This document shows, in pieces, positions 36,103 through 45,009 of a stretch of DNA of 64,000 nucleotides (positions within the stretch are counted from its first letter, which is position 1; each line of letters starts with the position of its first letter). The notes below the pieces were generated by a model. It ran no database searches and was not told the origin of the DNA. It was given only the letters and a program-made list of their open reading frames with translations. Source of the DNA: Rahnella rivi (GTDB taxonomy: Bacteria; Pseudomonadota; Gammaproteobacteria; Enterobacterales; Enterobacteriaceae). The position numbers were made by a program, and so were the translations under genes. The stretch covers positions 62,001-126,000 of the forward strand of contig NZ_JAFMOX010000054.1 in assembly GCF_019049655.1 (NCBI RefSeq), written 5' to 3'.

Positions 36103-37764
36103 ATGTCCTCGCCCCGACTGCAACAACAGTTCATTCGTTTATGGCAAAGCTGTCACGGTGAAGAAACCGAAACGACATTACAGGCGTTATCGGAAGTCCT
36201 GAATTGTTCACGCAGGCACATGCGCTCGCTGCTCAGCACCATGCAGGAACAGGGCTGGCTGACGTGGGACGCAGAGGCCGGGCGCGGCAAACGATCCACG
36301 CTGCGTTTTCTGTATACCGGGCTGGCACTACGGCAACAGCGGGCCGAAGAACTGCTGGAGCAGGATCATATTGATCAACTGGTGCAACTGGTCGGCGATA
36401 AAACGCAGGTGCGCCAGATGCTGTTATCACAGCTCGGCCGCAGCTTTCGACAGGGTAAACATATCCTGCGGGTGCTCTACTACCGTCCGCTGTTTAACCT
36501 GCTGCCCGGCACCATGCTGCGCCGTTCAGAAACACACATCGCCCGGCAAATCTTTAGCGGCCTGACACGCATAAATGAGGAAAAAGGGGAAGTTGAAGGT
36601 GATTTAGCCCATCACTGGCAGGAAATTTCACCGCTGCACTGGCGTTTCTATCTGCGTCCTGCCATTCATTTTCATCATGGCCGTGAGCTGGAGATGGCCG
36701 ATATCATCGCCACCTTTACCCGCCTGACCTCGCATCCGCTGTTCAGCAACCTGAAATCCGTCACCACGCCCACGCCGAATGTCATTGATGTCCATCTGAA
36801 TGAGCCTGACCGCTGGCTGCCGTGGTTGTTCGGCAATGTTCACGCGATGATTTTGCCGCAGGAATGGCAATCACTGCCCGATTTCGCCCGTCATCCGGTC
36901 GGCACCGGCCCTTACGCCGTGGTGCGTAATCTGAAAACGCAGCTGCGTATCCGCGCCTTTGACGATTATTTCGGGTTCCGGGCGCTGATCGACGAAGTGA
37001 ATATCTGGGTGTTGCCGGAGCTGAGTGAAGAGCTGGTGCATTCCGGTGTTCAGCTACAGGCGGATGAATCCGGCAAAAGCGAGCTGGAAAGCCGCCTCGA
37101 AGAAGGCTGCTATTTCCTGTTATTTGACCAGCGTTCGCCGGTCGGCCAGTCAGAGGAAACGCGCCGGTGGCTGTGCGACTTACTCAACCCCATCGCACTG
37201 CTCAGTAATGCAGAGCCGATTTTTCAGCGCTACTGGTCCCCGGCTTACGGCCTGCTGCCGCGCTGGCACCATAAGGCGCCACAGCCGCGGCCGCCCAAAC
37301 CGCAAAATCTGACGCAGGTGACGCTGACGTTCTACGGTGAGCACTCCGAGCATCACGCCATCTGCAATGCGCTGCGCCCGCTGCTGACGGCGGAAGGTAT
37401 CGAACTGATCATTCAGGTGGTGGATTACGCGGTCTGGCATCGCGGCGACGCCAGCAGCGACGTGTGGCTCGGCAGCGCCAACTTCACCCTGCCGCTGGAG
37501 TTTTCGCTGTTCGCGCATTTCTACGAATTACCGCTGGCAAAACATTGCTTTAGCGAAGACATGAGTCAGGCCGCTGCGCAGTGGCACGCGGGAAATTTAT
37601 CCATCGCCAATTGGAGCCAGAAACAAACGGCCAGCCATCAGATCCATCCGCTGTTTCACCACTGGCTGGTCTTGCAGGGGCAGCGCAGTATGCGCGGCGT
37701 GCGCATGAACACCCTCGGCTGGTTCGACTTCAAATCCGCCTGGTTTGCGCCACCGGACAGTTAA
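36103..37764 (+). CDS. sgrR: Transcriptional activator SgrR of the sgrST operon
   Basis: SgrR is a DNA-binding protein with an N-terminal winged helix-turn-helix and a C-terminal solute-binding-protein domain; it activates sgrS under sugar-phosphate stress. The 553 residues align throughout with E. coli Sgr[51 protein letters not shown], the ABC-type binding-domain segment [20 protein letters not shown], and the end [20 protein letters not shown]. It is divergent from sgrS with about 70 bp between the transcript starts. Confidence 0.96.
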   Translation: MSSPRLQQQFIRLWQSCHGEETETTLQALSEVLNCSRRHMRSLLSTMQEQGWLTWDAEAGRGKRSTLRFLYTGLALRQQRAEELLEQDHIDQLVQLVGDKTQVRQMLLSQLGRSFRQGKHILRVLYYRPLFNLLPGTMLRRSETHIARQIFSGLTRINEEKGEVEGDLAHHWQEISPLHWRFYLRPAIHFHHGRELEMADIIATFTRLTSHPLFSNLKSVTTPTPNVIDVHLNEPDRWLPWLFGNVHAMILPQEWQSLPDFARHPVGTGPYAVVRNLKTQLRIRAFDDYFGFRALIDEVNIWVLPELSEELVHSGVQLQADESGKSELESRLEEGCYFLLFDQRSPVGQSEETRRWLCDLLNPIALLSNAEPIFQRYWSPAYGLLPRWHHKAPQPRPPKPQNLTQVTLTFYGEHSEHHAICNALRPLLTAEGIELIIQVVDYAVWHRGDASSDVWLGSANFTLPLEFSLFAHFYELPLAKHCFSEDMSQAAAQWHAGNLSIANWSQKQTASHQIHPLFHHWLVLQGQRSMRGVRMNTLGWFDFKSAWFAPPDS

Positions 37765-37809
37765 TCGGACTATCGCATCGCGCCGTTAATCTCTAGAATG
37801 ACATCCGTT

Positions 37810-38045
37810 CTCAACGGGGTGCCCGAGTGCGTTCTTTTTTAATAAAGAATGAGCTCGATCTTTAAACGCCGCGAGCGCGTGTTCAGCGGGTGAAGTCCAG
37901 CGCACAGAAAGCGGAGCGTACACACAGTACGTAAGCATTTCGAGCACTGCACGACGCCCGATCAACACACGCTCAGCAAGTTTAAAAGGCTGAGATTTGA
38001 AACCCGTCGAACCTGATCCGGTTAATCCCGGCGGAGGGATTTGAG
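37810..38045 (+). promoter_or_regulatory. TPP riboswitch (THI element) of thiBPQ with an enlarged P3 arm
   Basis: The 3' half is a textbook thiamine-pyrophosphate aptamer: GGCTGAGATTTGAAACCCG, then GAACCTGATCCGGTTAAT and CCCGGCGGAGGGA. The 5' half is ACGGGGTGCC at 37814-37823. Stem P1 is CTCAA (37810-37814) with TTGAG (38041-38045), P2 joins CGGG with CCCG, and P3 would close as GCC (37821-37823) with GGC (37988-37990). Between those P3 bases lie 164 nt instead of the usual short arm: a small hairpin (37824-37857) and a 127-bp palindromic element. It ends 55 nt before the thiB start. Known members switch off expression when TPP is abundant, here presumably at translation, since no terminator follows. 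Confidence 0.9.
37861..37987. repeat. 127-bp ERIC-like palindromic repeat inside the riboswitch P3 arm
   Basis: An imperfect palindrome. The outer arms are TTTAAACGCCGCGAGCG and CGCTCAGCAAGTTTAAAA, extended by GCGTGTT opposite AACACACGC. Further in, CGGG pairs with CCCG and CAGCGC with GCACTG; the centre is GCGTAC-ACACA-GTACGT. The length and layout resemble ERIC elements (about 127 bp, mobile-like, usually in transcribed spacers), and GGAGCGTAC/GTACGTAAG recalls the ERIC core, but the rest does not match the consensus I know. No second copy is seen in this window. I cannot assign the family firmly. Confidence 0.65.
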
Positions 38046-38100
38046 ACTGCGCGATGCTTACTCAAAATCCTTTGCCCTTTCATTTTTTTGGAGCGCAAAG

Positions 38101-39084
38101 TTGAAAAAAATATTGTCCTGCCTGCTGTTACTTTCTGCACCTGCCCTGGCTGCAAAACCTGTTCTGACGGTTTACACCTACGACTCTTTCTCTGCCGACT
38201 GGGGCCCTGGTCCGGCGATCAAAAAAGCCTTTGAGGCGCAATGCGGCTGCGAGCTGAAATACGTTGCGCTGGAAGATGGCGTGTCTTTACTGAACCGTCT
38301 GCGGATGGAAGGCAAGAACAGCAAAGCCGACGTGGTTCTCGGGCTGGATAACAACCTGTTGCAGGCCGCTGAGCAAACCGGTTTATTCGCCAAAGCACCG
38401 AAAACCGACGCCAGACTGACCGTGCCGGGCGGCTGGAATGACACCACCTTCGTGCCTTACGATTACGGCTATTTCGCGTTCGTCTATGACAAAAACAAAC
38501 TGAAGAACCCGCCAAAAAGCCTCGATGAACTGATCAACAGCGATCAGAACTGGAAAGTGATTTATGAAGATCCGCGCACCAGTACGCCGGGTCTGGGCCT
38601 GATGCTGTGGATGCAAAAAGTCTATGGTGATAAAGCGCCAGAGGCGTGGGAAAAACTGGCGAAGAAAACCGTCACCGTGACCAAAGGCTGGAGCGAAGCC
38701 TACGGGTTATTCCTCAAAGGCGAAAGCGATCTGGTGCTGAGCTACACCACCTCCCCGGCGTACCACATCGTGGAAGAGAAGAAAGACAATTACGCGGCAG
38801 CGGATTTCACCGAAGGCCATTACATGCAGGTTGAAGTAGCGGGCCAGCTGGCCAACAGCAAGCAACCTAAACTGGCTGAAGCGTTCATGAAATTCGTCAC
38901 CACAGAAGATTTCCAGAAAGTGATCCCACCCGGCAACTGGATGTATCCGGTGATTAACACGCCGCTGCCTGACGCCTTTAAACAACTGACCGTACCGGCC
39001 AAATCCCTGCAATACAGCGCACAGGATGTTGCCACCCACCGTTCACAATGGATCCAGGCATGGCAGAACGCCGTCAGCCGTTGA
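38101..39084 (+). CDS. thiB: Thiamine/TPP ABC transporter periplasmic binding protein ThiB
   Basis: ThiB binds thiamine, TMP and TPP in the periplasm and delivers them to ThiPQ. I place the start at TTG 38101, which has GGAG 7 nt upstream and gives 327 residues, the E. coli length. The signal peptide (KKILSCLLLLSAPALA, cleaved before AKPVLT) then sits at the N-terminus. Mature motifs are VYTYDSFSADWGPGPAIKKA, EDGVSLLNRLRMEGKNSKAD and YIVEEKKDNYAA-like segments near E. coli identity. The frame continues upstream to 38041, but that part belongs to the riboswitch leader. It is the first gene of thiBPQ. Confidence 0.95.
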   Translation: MKKILSCLLLLSAPALAAKPVLTVYTYDSFSADWGPGPAIKKAFEAQCGCELKYVALEDGVSLLNRLRMEGKNSKADVVLGLDNNLLQAAEQTGLFAKAPKTDARLTVPGGWNDTTFVPYDYGYFAFVYDKNKLKNPPKSLDELINSDQNWKVIYEDPRTSTPGLGLMLWMQKVYGDKAPEAWEKLAKKTVTVTKGWSEAYGLFLKGESDLVLSYTTSPAYHIVEEKKDNYAAADFTEGHYMQVEVAGQLANSKQPKLAEAFMKFVTTEDFQKVIPPGNWMYPVINTPLPDAFKQLTVPAKSLQYSAQDVATHRSQWIQAWQNAVSR

Positions 39085-40670
39085 TCCCGCGCTGGCTGTG
39101 GCCGGGTGCCGTCGCCTCGCTGGCTATGTTGCTGGTGGCGGCACTGGCGTTAGGTTCTCTGTGGCGTCATGCGCCGCAGATGAGCGGCACCTCACTCTGG
39201 CAGGATCCCTATCTCTGGCACGTGATCCGCTTTACCTTCTGGCAGGCGCTGCTTTCGGCGCTCTGCTCCGTGCTGCCCGCGATTTTACTGGCGCGTGCGC
39301 TGTTTCGCCGCCGTTTCCCCGGCCGGCAGCTGTTATTACGTTTGTGCGCAATGACGCTGGTGCTGCCGGTTCTGGTCGCGGTGTTTGGCATTCTCAGCGT
39401 CTACGGGCGACAGGGCTGGCTGGCACAGATGTGCGGCTGGCTGGGCGTGGATTACCGTTTCTCACCGTATGGTTTACAGGGCATTTTGCTGGCGCACGTA
39501 TTTTTCAATCTGCCGCTGGCGACGCGTCTGTTAGTGCAGGCGCTGGAAAACATCGCCGTGGAACAGCGCCAGCTTGCGGCGCAGCTCGGGATGAACGTCT
39601 GGCAGCAATTCCGTTTTGTTGAATGGCCTGCCCTGCGCCGGCAGATTTTCCCCGCGGCTGCGTTAATCTTCATGCTGTGTTTTGCCAGCTTCGCCACCGT
39701 GCTTTCACTGGGCGGCGGCCCGCAGGCGACCACCATTGAGCTGGCTATTTATCAGGCGCTTAGCTACGACTACGATTTAAGCCGTGCCGCCACGCTGGCG
39801 CTGGTGCAGCTGTTCTGTTGTCTGGCGCTGGTGTTGCTCAGTCAGAAACTGAGTCAGGCATTGCCGGTCGGGCAGACGCATGCTCAGCGCTGGCGAAATC
39901 CCGATGATTCTCTGCTGCGCCGTATCGCCGATGGCGTACTGATTGGTCTGGCATTGTTGCTGATCCTGCCACCGCTGCTGGCCGTGATGTTTGATGGTGT
40001 CAACCGCGCGGCGGTCAGTGTGCTGCAACAAACCGCGCTCTGGCAGGCATTATGGACCTCAGTGCGCATCGCGCTCGGCAGCGGAATCGTGTGTGTTTTG
40101 CTGACCATGATGCTGTTGTGGAGCAGTCGCGAGCTGCGTTTACGTCAGCGAAACGGCTGGGCGCAGGCGATGGATCTGAGCGGCATGCTGATCCTCGCGA
40201 TGCCCGGTATCGTGCTGGCGACCGGCTTTTTCCTGCTGCTCGGCGATACTACTGGTTTGCCGCAATCGCCGTGGCCTCTGGTGATCATGACCAATGCGCT
40301 GATGGCGGTGCCTTACGCATTAAAAGTGCTGGATAACCCGATGCGCGACGTCGCCGAACGCTATAACCCGCTGTGCCTTTCGCTGGATATGCGCGGCTGG
40401 CAGCGCCTGCGTTGGGTGGAACTCCGCGCGCTGAAACGCCCGGTTGCGCAGGCGCTGGCGTTTGCCTGCGTGCTGTCGCTGGGAGATTTCGGCGTGATCG
40501 CCTTGTTCGGCAATGAGAATTTCCGCACCCTGCCGTTTTATCTGTATCAGCAGATCGGTGCCTATCGCAGCCAGGACGGTGCGGTGACGGCGCTGTTACT
40601 TCTGTTGTTATGCTTCCTGTTATTCACCCTGATTGAGAAACTGCCGGGCCGCCATGCTGACGCTGAATAA
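39060..40670 (+). CDS. thiP: Thiamine/TPP ABC transporter permease ThiP
   Basis: ThiP is the two-lobed inner-membrane permease of the thiamine transporter. From the ATG at 39060 ([16 protein letters not shown]) it has 536 residues, the E. coli length, with about twelve membrane segments. Two permease EAA-type loops are seen: [17 protein letters not shown] in the first half and [18 protein letters not shown] in the second. The start lies 25 bp inside thiB, indicating coupled translation. An ATG-like codon 12 nt earlier is possible. Confidence 0.96.
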   Translation: MAERRQPLIPRWLWPGAVASLAMLLVAALALGSLWRHAPQMSGTSLWQDPYLWHVIRFTFWQALLSALCSVLPAILLARALFRRRFPGRQLLLRLCAMTLVLPVLVAVFGILSVYGRQGWLAQMCGWLGVDYRFSPYGLQGILLAHVFFNLPLATRLLVQALENIAVEQRQLAAQLGMNVWQQFRFVEWPALRRQIFPAAALIFMLCFASFATVLSLGGGPQATTIELAIYQALSYDYDLSRAATLALVQLFCCLALVLLSQKLSQALPVGQTHAQRWRNPDDSLLRRIADGVLIGLALLLILPPLLAVMFDGVNRAAVSVLQQTALWQALWTSVRIALGSGIVCVLLTMMLLWSSRELRLRQRNGWAQAMDLSGMLILAMPGIVLATGFFLLLGDTTGLPQSPWPLVIMTNALMAVPYALKVLDNPMRDVAERYNPLCLSLDMRGWQRLRWVELRALKRPVAQALAFACVLSLGDFGVIALFGNENFRTLPFYLYQQIGAYRSQDGAVTALLLLLLCFLLFTLIEKLPGRHADAE

Positions 40671-41379
40671 ACTGACGTATTTGTACGAACATCTGCCGAT
40701 GCGCTTCGATTTACAGATCGACGCCGGCGAGCGCGTGGCCATCCTCGGCCCGAGCGGTGCGGGGAAAAGTACCCTGCTCAGCCTGACCGCCGGTTTTCTG
40801 TCGCCGGTCAGCGGGCAGATCCTGCTTAATGGCGCCGATCACAGCGCAACGCCACCGGCTAAGCGCCCGGTATCGATGCTGTTTCAGGAAAACAATCTGT
40901 TCTCACATCTGACCGTGCGTCAGAACATGGGGCTGGGGCTGCATCCGGGGCTGAAACTGACGGCACAACAAAAGCAGGAACTGGAAGAGATCGCCCGGCA
41001 GGTGGGGTTGAGTGATTGTCTGGCGCGGTTGCCGTCGCAGCTTTCAGGCGGTCAGCGTCAGCGTGTCGCCCTGGCACGTTGCCTGTTGCGCAGCCAGCCG
41101 ATTTTACTGCTCGACGAGCCGTTTTCGGCGCTCGATCCGGCGCTGCGCAGTGAAATGCTGAGTTTGCTGGATAAGGTCTGCGGGCAACGTCAACTCACGC
41201 TGCTGATGGTGTCGCATAATCTGGATGACGCAGCGCGGATTGCGCCGCGCACGTTGCTGATTGTCGATGGCAGGATTTTCTACGATGGCCCGACGCAGGC
41301 GCTGGTAAACGGCAGTGCGCCGGAGGCCAGAGTATTAGGAATCGACGCTTCAGGAAGTAAACCTGATATCAGCGTGTAA
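40654..41379 (+). CDS. thiQ: Thiamine/TPP ABC transporter ATPase ThiQ
   Basis: ThiQ powers the thiamine importer. The 241 residues from ATG 40654 contain Walker [12 protein letters not shown] near 38-48, the Q-loop ([13 protein letters not shown]), the signature [16 protein letters not shown], Walker [13 protein letters not shown] and the switch His in MVSHNLDDA. The start is 17 bp inside thiP. The 3' end overlaps the convergent yabI by 11 bp. The tail is about nine residues longer than in E. coli ThiQ. Confidence 0.96.
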   Translation: MLTLNKLTYLYEHLPMRFDLQIDAGERVAILGPSGAGKSTLLSLTAGFLSPVSGQILLNGADHSATPPAKRPVSMLFQENNLFSHLTVRQNMGLGLHPGLKLTAQQKQELEEIARQVGLSDCLARLPSQLSGGQRQRVALARCLLRSQPILLLDEPFSALDPALRSEMLSLLDKVCGQRQLTLLMVSHNLDDAARIAPRTLLIVDGRIFYDGPTQALVNGSAPEARVLGIDASGSKPDISV

Positions 41380-42136
41380 TGACGTTCCACAGCAGATGGC
41401 CGTAAACCGGCATCATCGGTTGCTTGCTGAGCATCACCAGACTGACCACCGTCGCCACCCCGCTCAGGATGCAGACAATGCGTAATCTTGGCAGCGTCAG
41501 CCATTTGCTCATGAAGTCAGGTGAGCTTTTACCGGCACGGAACCAGCGCCACCCCAGCCACGCACTGAGCCAGATAAGCATCACGCTGATAAACAACATC
41601 CACTTGAAAACGCCGCTGTTGTGAGTGGCAGGAATGTCGATCGCCACACCCGCCAGGATCCCCGGCAGAAAATACACCGGCGGCCAGGTGATGCAGCCGA
41701 CAATATTTGGCGGGGCGAATTTATACGGCGGCAGATTGAGCATACCGGCGACCAGCGGCACCAGCGGACGCGTCGGACCGATAAAACGGCCTAAAATCAC
41801 GGTGGCAAAACTGTGACGATCCAGCGCATAACCGGTTTTATCCAGTAATGACTGGTAACGTTTGAGGAAGCGCCAGCGATGCAGCGGCTCCTTGAAACCA
41901 CGGCCAATGAAATACGAGGCCCAGTCTCCCAGGAAACACCCCAGACCGGCGGCCAGCCAGGCTTCGTATAATCCCACCTGACCACTGCCAATCAGCGTGC
42001 CGAGCGTCGCCATCATGACGGTACCCGGCAGGATCAGCCCCACCAGCGCCAGCGACTCGAAGAAAGCCACCACGGCGACAATAATTAACGCGAAGCCCAC
42101 CGACTGAGCGACCAGATGTTGTAGATAGGCTTCCAT
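41369..42136 (-). CDS. yabI: DedA-family inner-membrane protein YabI
   Basis: DedA proteins are polytopic membrane proteins linked to lipid flipping and envelope homeostasis. The 255 residues (E. coli YabI 254) show the family motifs [19 protein letters not shown] near 26-44, [13 protein letters not shown] near 70, and [20 protein letters not shown] near 117. Five or six hydrophobic segments follow. It is convergent with thiQ (11-bp overlap of stops) and divergent from polB. Confidence 0.93.
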   Translation of the reverse strand: MEAYLQHLVAQSVGFALIIVAVVAFFESLALVGLILPGTVMMATLGTLIGSGQVGLYEAWLAAGLGCFLGDWASYFIGRGFKEPLHRWRFLKRYQSLLDKTGYALDRHSFATVILGRFIGPTRPLVPLVAGMLNLPPYKFAPPNIVGCITWPPVYFLPGILAGVAIDIPATHNSGVFKWMLFISVMLIWLSAWLGWRWFRAGKSSPDFMSKWLTLPRLRIVCILSGVATVVSLVMLSKQPMMPVYGHLLWNVITR

Positions 42137-42443
42137 ATATTCCCAGAATTCAGTTTCGCCTGCGCCAATTGCGCAGATAAATGAGACAAGTGTGAGTTTT
42201 CTGCCTTCTCATTGTAGTAAATACATTAAGCGGCTGAATTGTCAGTGCATGAACTATCACAGTCAACCGGGTAATTGTATGCGTATTTGGCAGAAACCTG
42301 AGCCATAGACAAAGACTGTATAAATAACCATACTCTGTATTGGATCCCGATATCTTCATCTGTACCGTTTCGAGGCGCTTATTACTTCCACCTTTGTTCG
42401 TCCCGCTCCTGCTGCCACTGATACCCCGCCGCGTCAGGGATTT
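42137..42443. other. yabI-polB intergenic region (no araCBAD)
   Basis: In E. coli the arabinose genes lie between yabI and polB; here the two genes are directly divergent across about 300 bp. The stretch holds a LexA-like box (42316-42331) and, from about 42360 on, sequence that is probably the 5' coding end of polB. No other gene is visible. Confidence 0.6.
42316..42331 (+). promoter_or_regulatory. Candidate LexA (SOS) box upstream of polB
   Basis: CTGTATAAATAACCAT. The left half-site CTGT and the A/T spacer fit CTGT-N8-ACAG; the right half is CCAT (2 of 4). The E. coli dinB box ends in CCAG and the polB box begins CTGTATAAA, so a working weak box is plausible. polB is an SOS gene in E. coli. 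Confidence 0.45.
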
Positions 42444-44786
42444 GTGCTGACCCGCCACTGGCGCGACACGCCGCGCGGCACCGAGGTGGAACTGTGGCTG
42501 GCAACCGACGAAGGCGCACAGAAAATCCGTCTGCCATTGCAGGAATCCGTCGCGTTTATTCCGGCGGAACAGCGCCACGCCGCAGAACGCCTGCTGGCCG
42601 ATGAAAAAAATGTCAGTTTGCGCGAATTACCGATGCAGGATTTCCATTCCCGCCCGGTTCTCGGGCTGTATTGCCCGCAACACCGTCAGCTGATGCGCAT
42701 TGAGAAATTGCTGAAAGAAGGCGGCGTTCAGGTTTATGAGGCGGATATCCGCCCGCCGGAGCGCTTTCTGATGGAGCGGTATATCACCGCGCCCGTCTGG
42801 TTCAGCGGGAAACCGGGAGCAGGAAACCTTCTGCTCGACACCAAAATGAAGCCTGCCGAAGGCTACCGCCCGCCCATGAAGCTCTGCTCCCTGGATATCG
42901 AAACCAGCGGTAACGGCGAGCTTTACTGCATCGGGCTGGAAGGCTGCGGGCAGCGCCACGTGTATATGCTCGGGCCGCCCAATGGCGATCCGCACGCGCA
43001 GTTTGATTTCAATCTGGTGTATGTCGACAGCCGTCCGCAGTTGCTGGAAAAACTCAATGAGTGGCTGGAAACCTACGATCCCGACGCCATTATCGGCTGG
43101 AGCGTGGTGCAGTTTGATCTGCGGGTTTTACAAAAACACGCTGACCGCTACAAAATCCCGCTAAAATTCGGGCGCGGCGGCGGGGAGCTGGAGTGGCGCG
43201 AGCACGGCTTTAAGCAGGGGCACTTTTTTGCCGCTGCGGCGGGCCGTCTGATTATTGACGGCATAGAAGCACTGAAATCGGCGTTCTGGAATTTCAATTC
43301 ATTCAGCCTGGAATTCGTCTCGCAAAGTTTACTGGGCGAAGGCAAGGCCAGCGACAATCCCTATCAGCGGCTGGCAGAAATCGAGCAGCGTTTTCGTGAA
43401 GATAAACCGATGCTGGCGCGCTACAACCTGAAAGACTGCGAGCTGGTGACGCGTATTTTCGCCAAAACCGAACTGATGCCCTTCCTGCTCGAGCGCGCCT
43501 CGGTCACCGGCCTGGCGGTAGATCGCAGCGGGGGATCGGTGGCGGCATTTACTCACCTTTATTTACCACGTATGCACCGCGCGGGTTATGTCGCACCCAA
43601 CATGGGCGAACTGGAAGGGGAAATGAGCCCTGGCGGATTTGTGATGGATTCACGGCCCGGCCTGTATGATTCGGTGCTGGTGCTTGATTATAAAAGTCTG
43701 TATCCGTCAATTATCCGCACCTTCCTGATCGACCCGGTCGGGCTGGTCGCCGGGCTGCAACAACCGGACGATGAGCATTCGGTTCCCGGTTACCGCAACG
43801 CCCGCTTCTCGCGGGAAAAACATTGCCTGCCGGAGATCGTCCGTCAAATCTGGATGGGTCGGGAAGAAGCCAAAAAGCAGAAAAACAAACCGCTGTCTCA
43901 GGCGCTGAAAATCATCATGAACGCCTTTTACGGCGTGCTGGGGTCAAGCGGCTGCCGGTTCTTTGATCCGCGTCTCGCCTCGTCGATTACCCTGCGCGGA
44001 CACGACATCATGCGTCAGACCCGCGAACTGATTGAAGCCGAAGGCTATCAGGTGATTTACGGCGATACCGATTCCACCTTTGTCTGGCTGAACAAGGCCC
44101 ATTCGCAGGAAGACGCGAACGTCATTGGCCGCCATCTGGTGGAACAGGTGAATGCCTGGTGGAAAAACCATATCCGGCAGGTGTACGGGTTGGAGAGTGC
44201 GCTGGAGCTGGAGTTCGAAACGCACTACCAGCGCTTCCTGATGCCGACCATTCGCGGCTCAGAGACAGGCAGTAAAAAACGTTATGCCGGTCTGGTGAAA
44301 GATGCCGATGGCGAGCACATCGTCTATAAAGGGCTGGAAACCGTGCGCACCGACTGGACGAAACTGGCGCAGGAGTTCCAGCAGGAACTGTATCAGCGCG
44401 TGTTCCACCGCCAGCCTTATCAGGATTACGTCCGTGATTATGTCGCGCGCACGCTGGCGGGCGAATTCGATGACAAACTGGTGTATCGCAAACGCCTGCG
44501 CCGTAAACTCAGCGATTATGAGAAAAATGTGCCGCCGCACGTGCGCGCCGCGAGGCTTGCCGATGAATATAACGCCCTGCACGGCCGTGCGAAGCAGTAC
44601 CAGAACGGCGGTTGGATCAGCTACGTCATGACCACGTCCGGGCCGGAACCGCTGGAAAACCGCCAGTCACCTGTCGATTATGACCACTACATTGAGCGCC
44701 AGCTTGAACCGGTGGCCGATGGCATTCTGCCTTTCCTTCACGATGATTTTGCTACACTCATTACGGGTCAGATGGGGCTATTTTAA
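42444..44786 (+). CDS. polB: DNA polymerase II (start codon unresolved)
   Basis: Pol II is the family B, SOS-induced polymerase with a proofreading exonuclease used in replication restart and lesion bypass. Seen are the exonuclease motif [15 protein letters not shown], the polymerase motif [18 protein letters not shown], motif [21 protein letters not shown], motif C YGDTDSTF, and the C-terminal LITGQMGLF that binds the beta clamp. The frame from GTG 42444 gives 780 residues, but codons just upstream (QGF before [10 protein letters not shown]) match the E. coli N-terminus ([13 protein letters not shown]). The true start must therefore lie upstream. The frame is open back to 42324 with no in-frame ATG, and no obvious GTG or TTG; a rare start such as ATT 42381 or CTG 42360 is possible. 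Confidence 0.93.
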   Translation: MLTRHWRDTPRGTEVELWLATDEGAQKIRLPLQESVAFIPAEQRHAAERLLADEKNVSLRELPMQDFHSRPVLGLYCPQHRQLMRIEKLLKEGGVQVYEADIRPPERFLMERYITAPVWFSGKPGAGNLLLDTKMKPAEGYRPPMKLCSLDIETSGNGELYCIGLEGCGQRHVYMLGPPNGDPHAQFDFNLVYVDSRPQLLEKLNEWLETYDPDAIIGWSVVQFDLRVLQKHADRYKIPLKFGRGGGELEWREHGFKQGHFFAAAAGRLIIDGIEALKSAFWNFNSFSLEFVSQSLLGEGKASDNPYQRLAEIEQRFREDKPMLARYNLKDCELVTRIFAKTELMPFLLERASVTGLAVDRSGGSVAAFTHLYLPRMHRAGYVAPNMGELEGEMSPGGFVMDSRPGLYDSVLVLDYKSLYPSIIRTFLIDPVGLVAGLQQPDDEHSVPGYRNARFSREKHCLPEIVRQIWMGREEAKKQKNKPLSQALKIIMNAFYGVLGSSGCRFFDPRLASSITLRGHDIMRQTRELIEAEGYQVIYGDTDSTFVWLNKAHSQEDANVIGRHLVEQVNAWWKNHIRQVYGLESALELEFETHYQRFLMPTIRGSETGSKKRYAGLVKDADGEHIVYKGLETVRTDWTKLAQEFQQELYQRVFHRQPYQDYVRDYVARTLAGEFDDKLVYRKRLRRKLSDYEKNVPPHVRAARLADEYNALHGRAKQYQNGGWISYVMTTSGPEPLENRQSPVDYDHYIERQLEPVADGILPFLHDDFATLITGQMGLF

Positions 44787-45009
44787 GCAAAAGTTGATGC
44801 GCGCCCGGTGATTCGCAGGTGACGAATCGTTTACCTTCCATTACCATAGCGCCCTTTCCCATTTCTGAATCATCCTCACACAGTGAATCACTCCGTCCCT
44901 TCGGGCGGGGAAAGAAGACTATTGCCCACGCTTCATCAGAGGCATAGCAAGCATTGCGCAGTTGGCGTCACAGTTGCCATATCTGGAACACACAACACAG
45001 AGAGAGATT

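Noticed and set aside
36001-36126. Upstream extension of the sgrT frame to 103 residues
   Set aside because: The extra part runs through the sgrS promoter and into sgrR, and the GGAGG site points to ATG 36000.
37786-37968. 60-codon minus-strand frame over the thiB leader
   Set aside because: It covers the riboswitch and the palindromic repeat; no ribosome site and no similarity. The RNA structure explains the region better.
39026-39622. 198-codon frame overlapping the thiP start
   Set aside because: Out-of-frame reading of thiP; thiP itself matches its family over the whole length.
44787-45009. Search for a small gene or sRNA between polB and rapA
   Set aside because: The 223 bp show only a weak CCGTCC/GGGCGG stem near 44896-44911 and no convincing frame or terminator.
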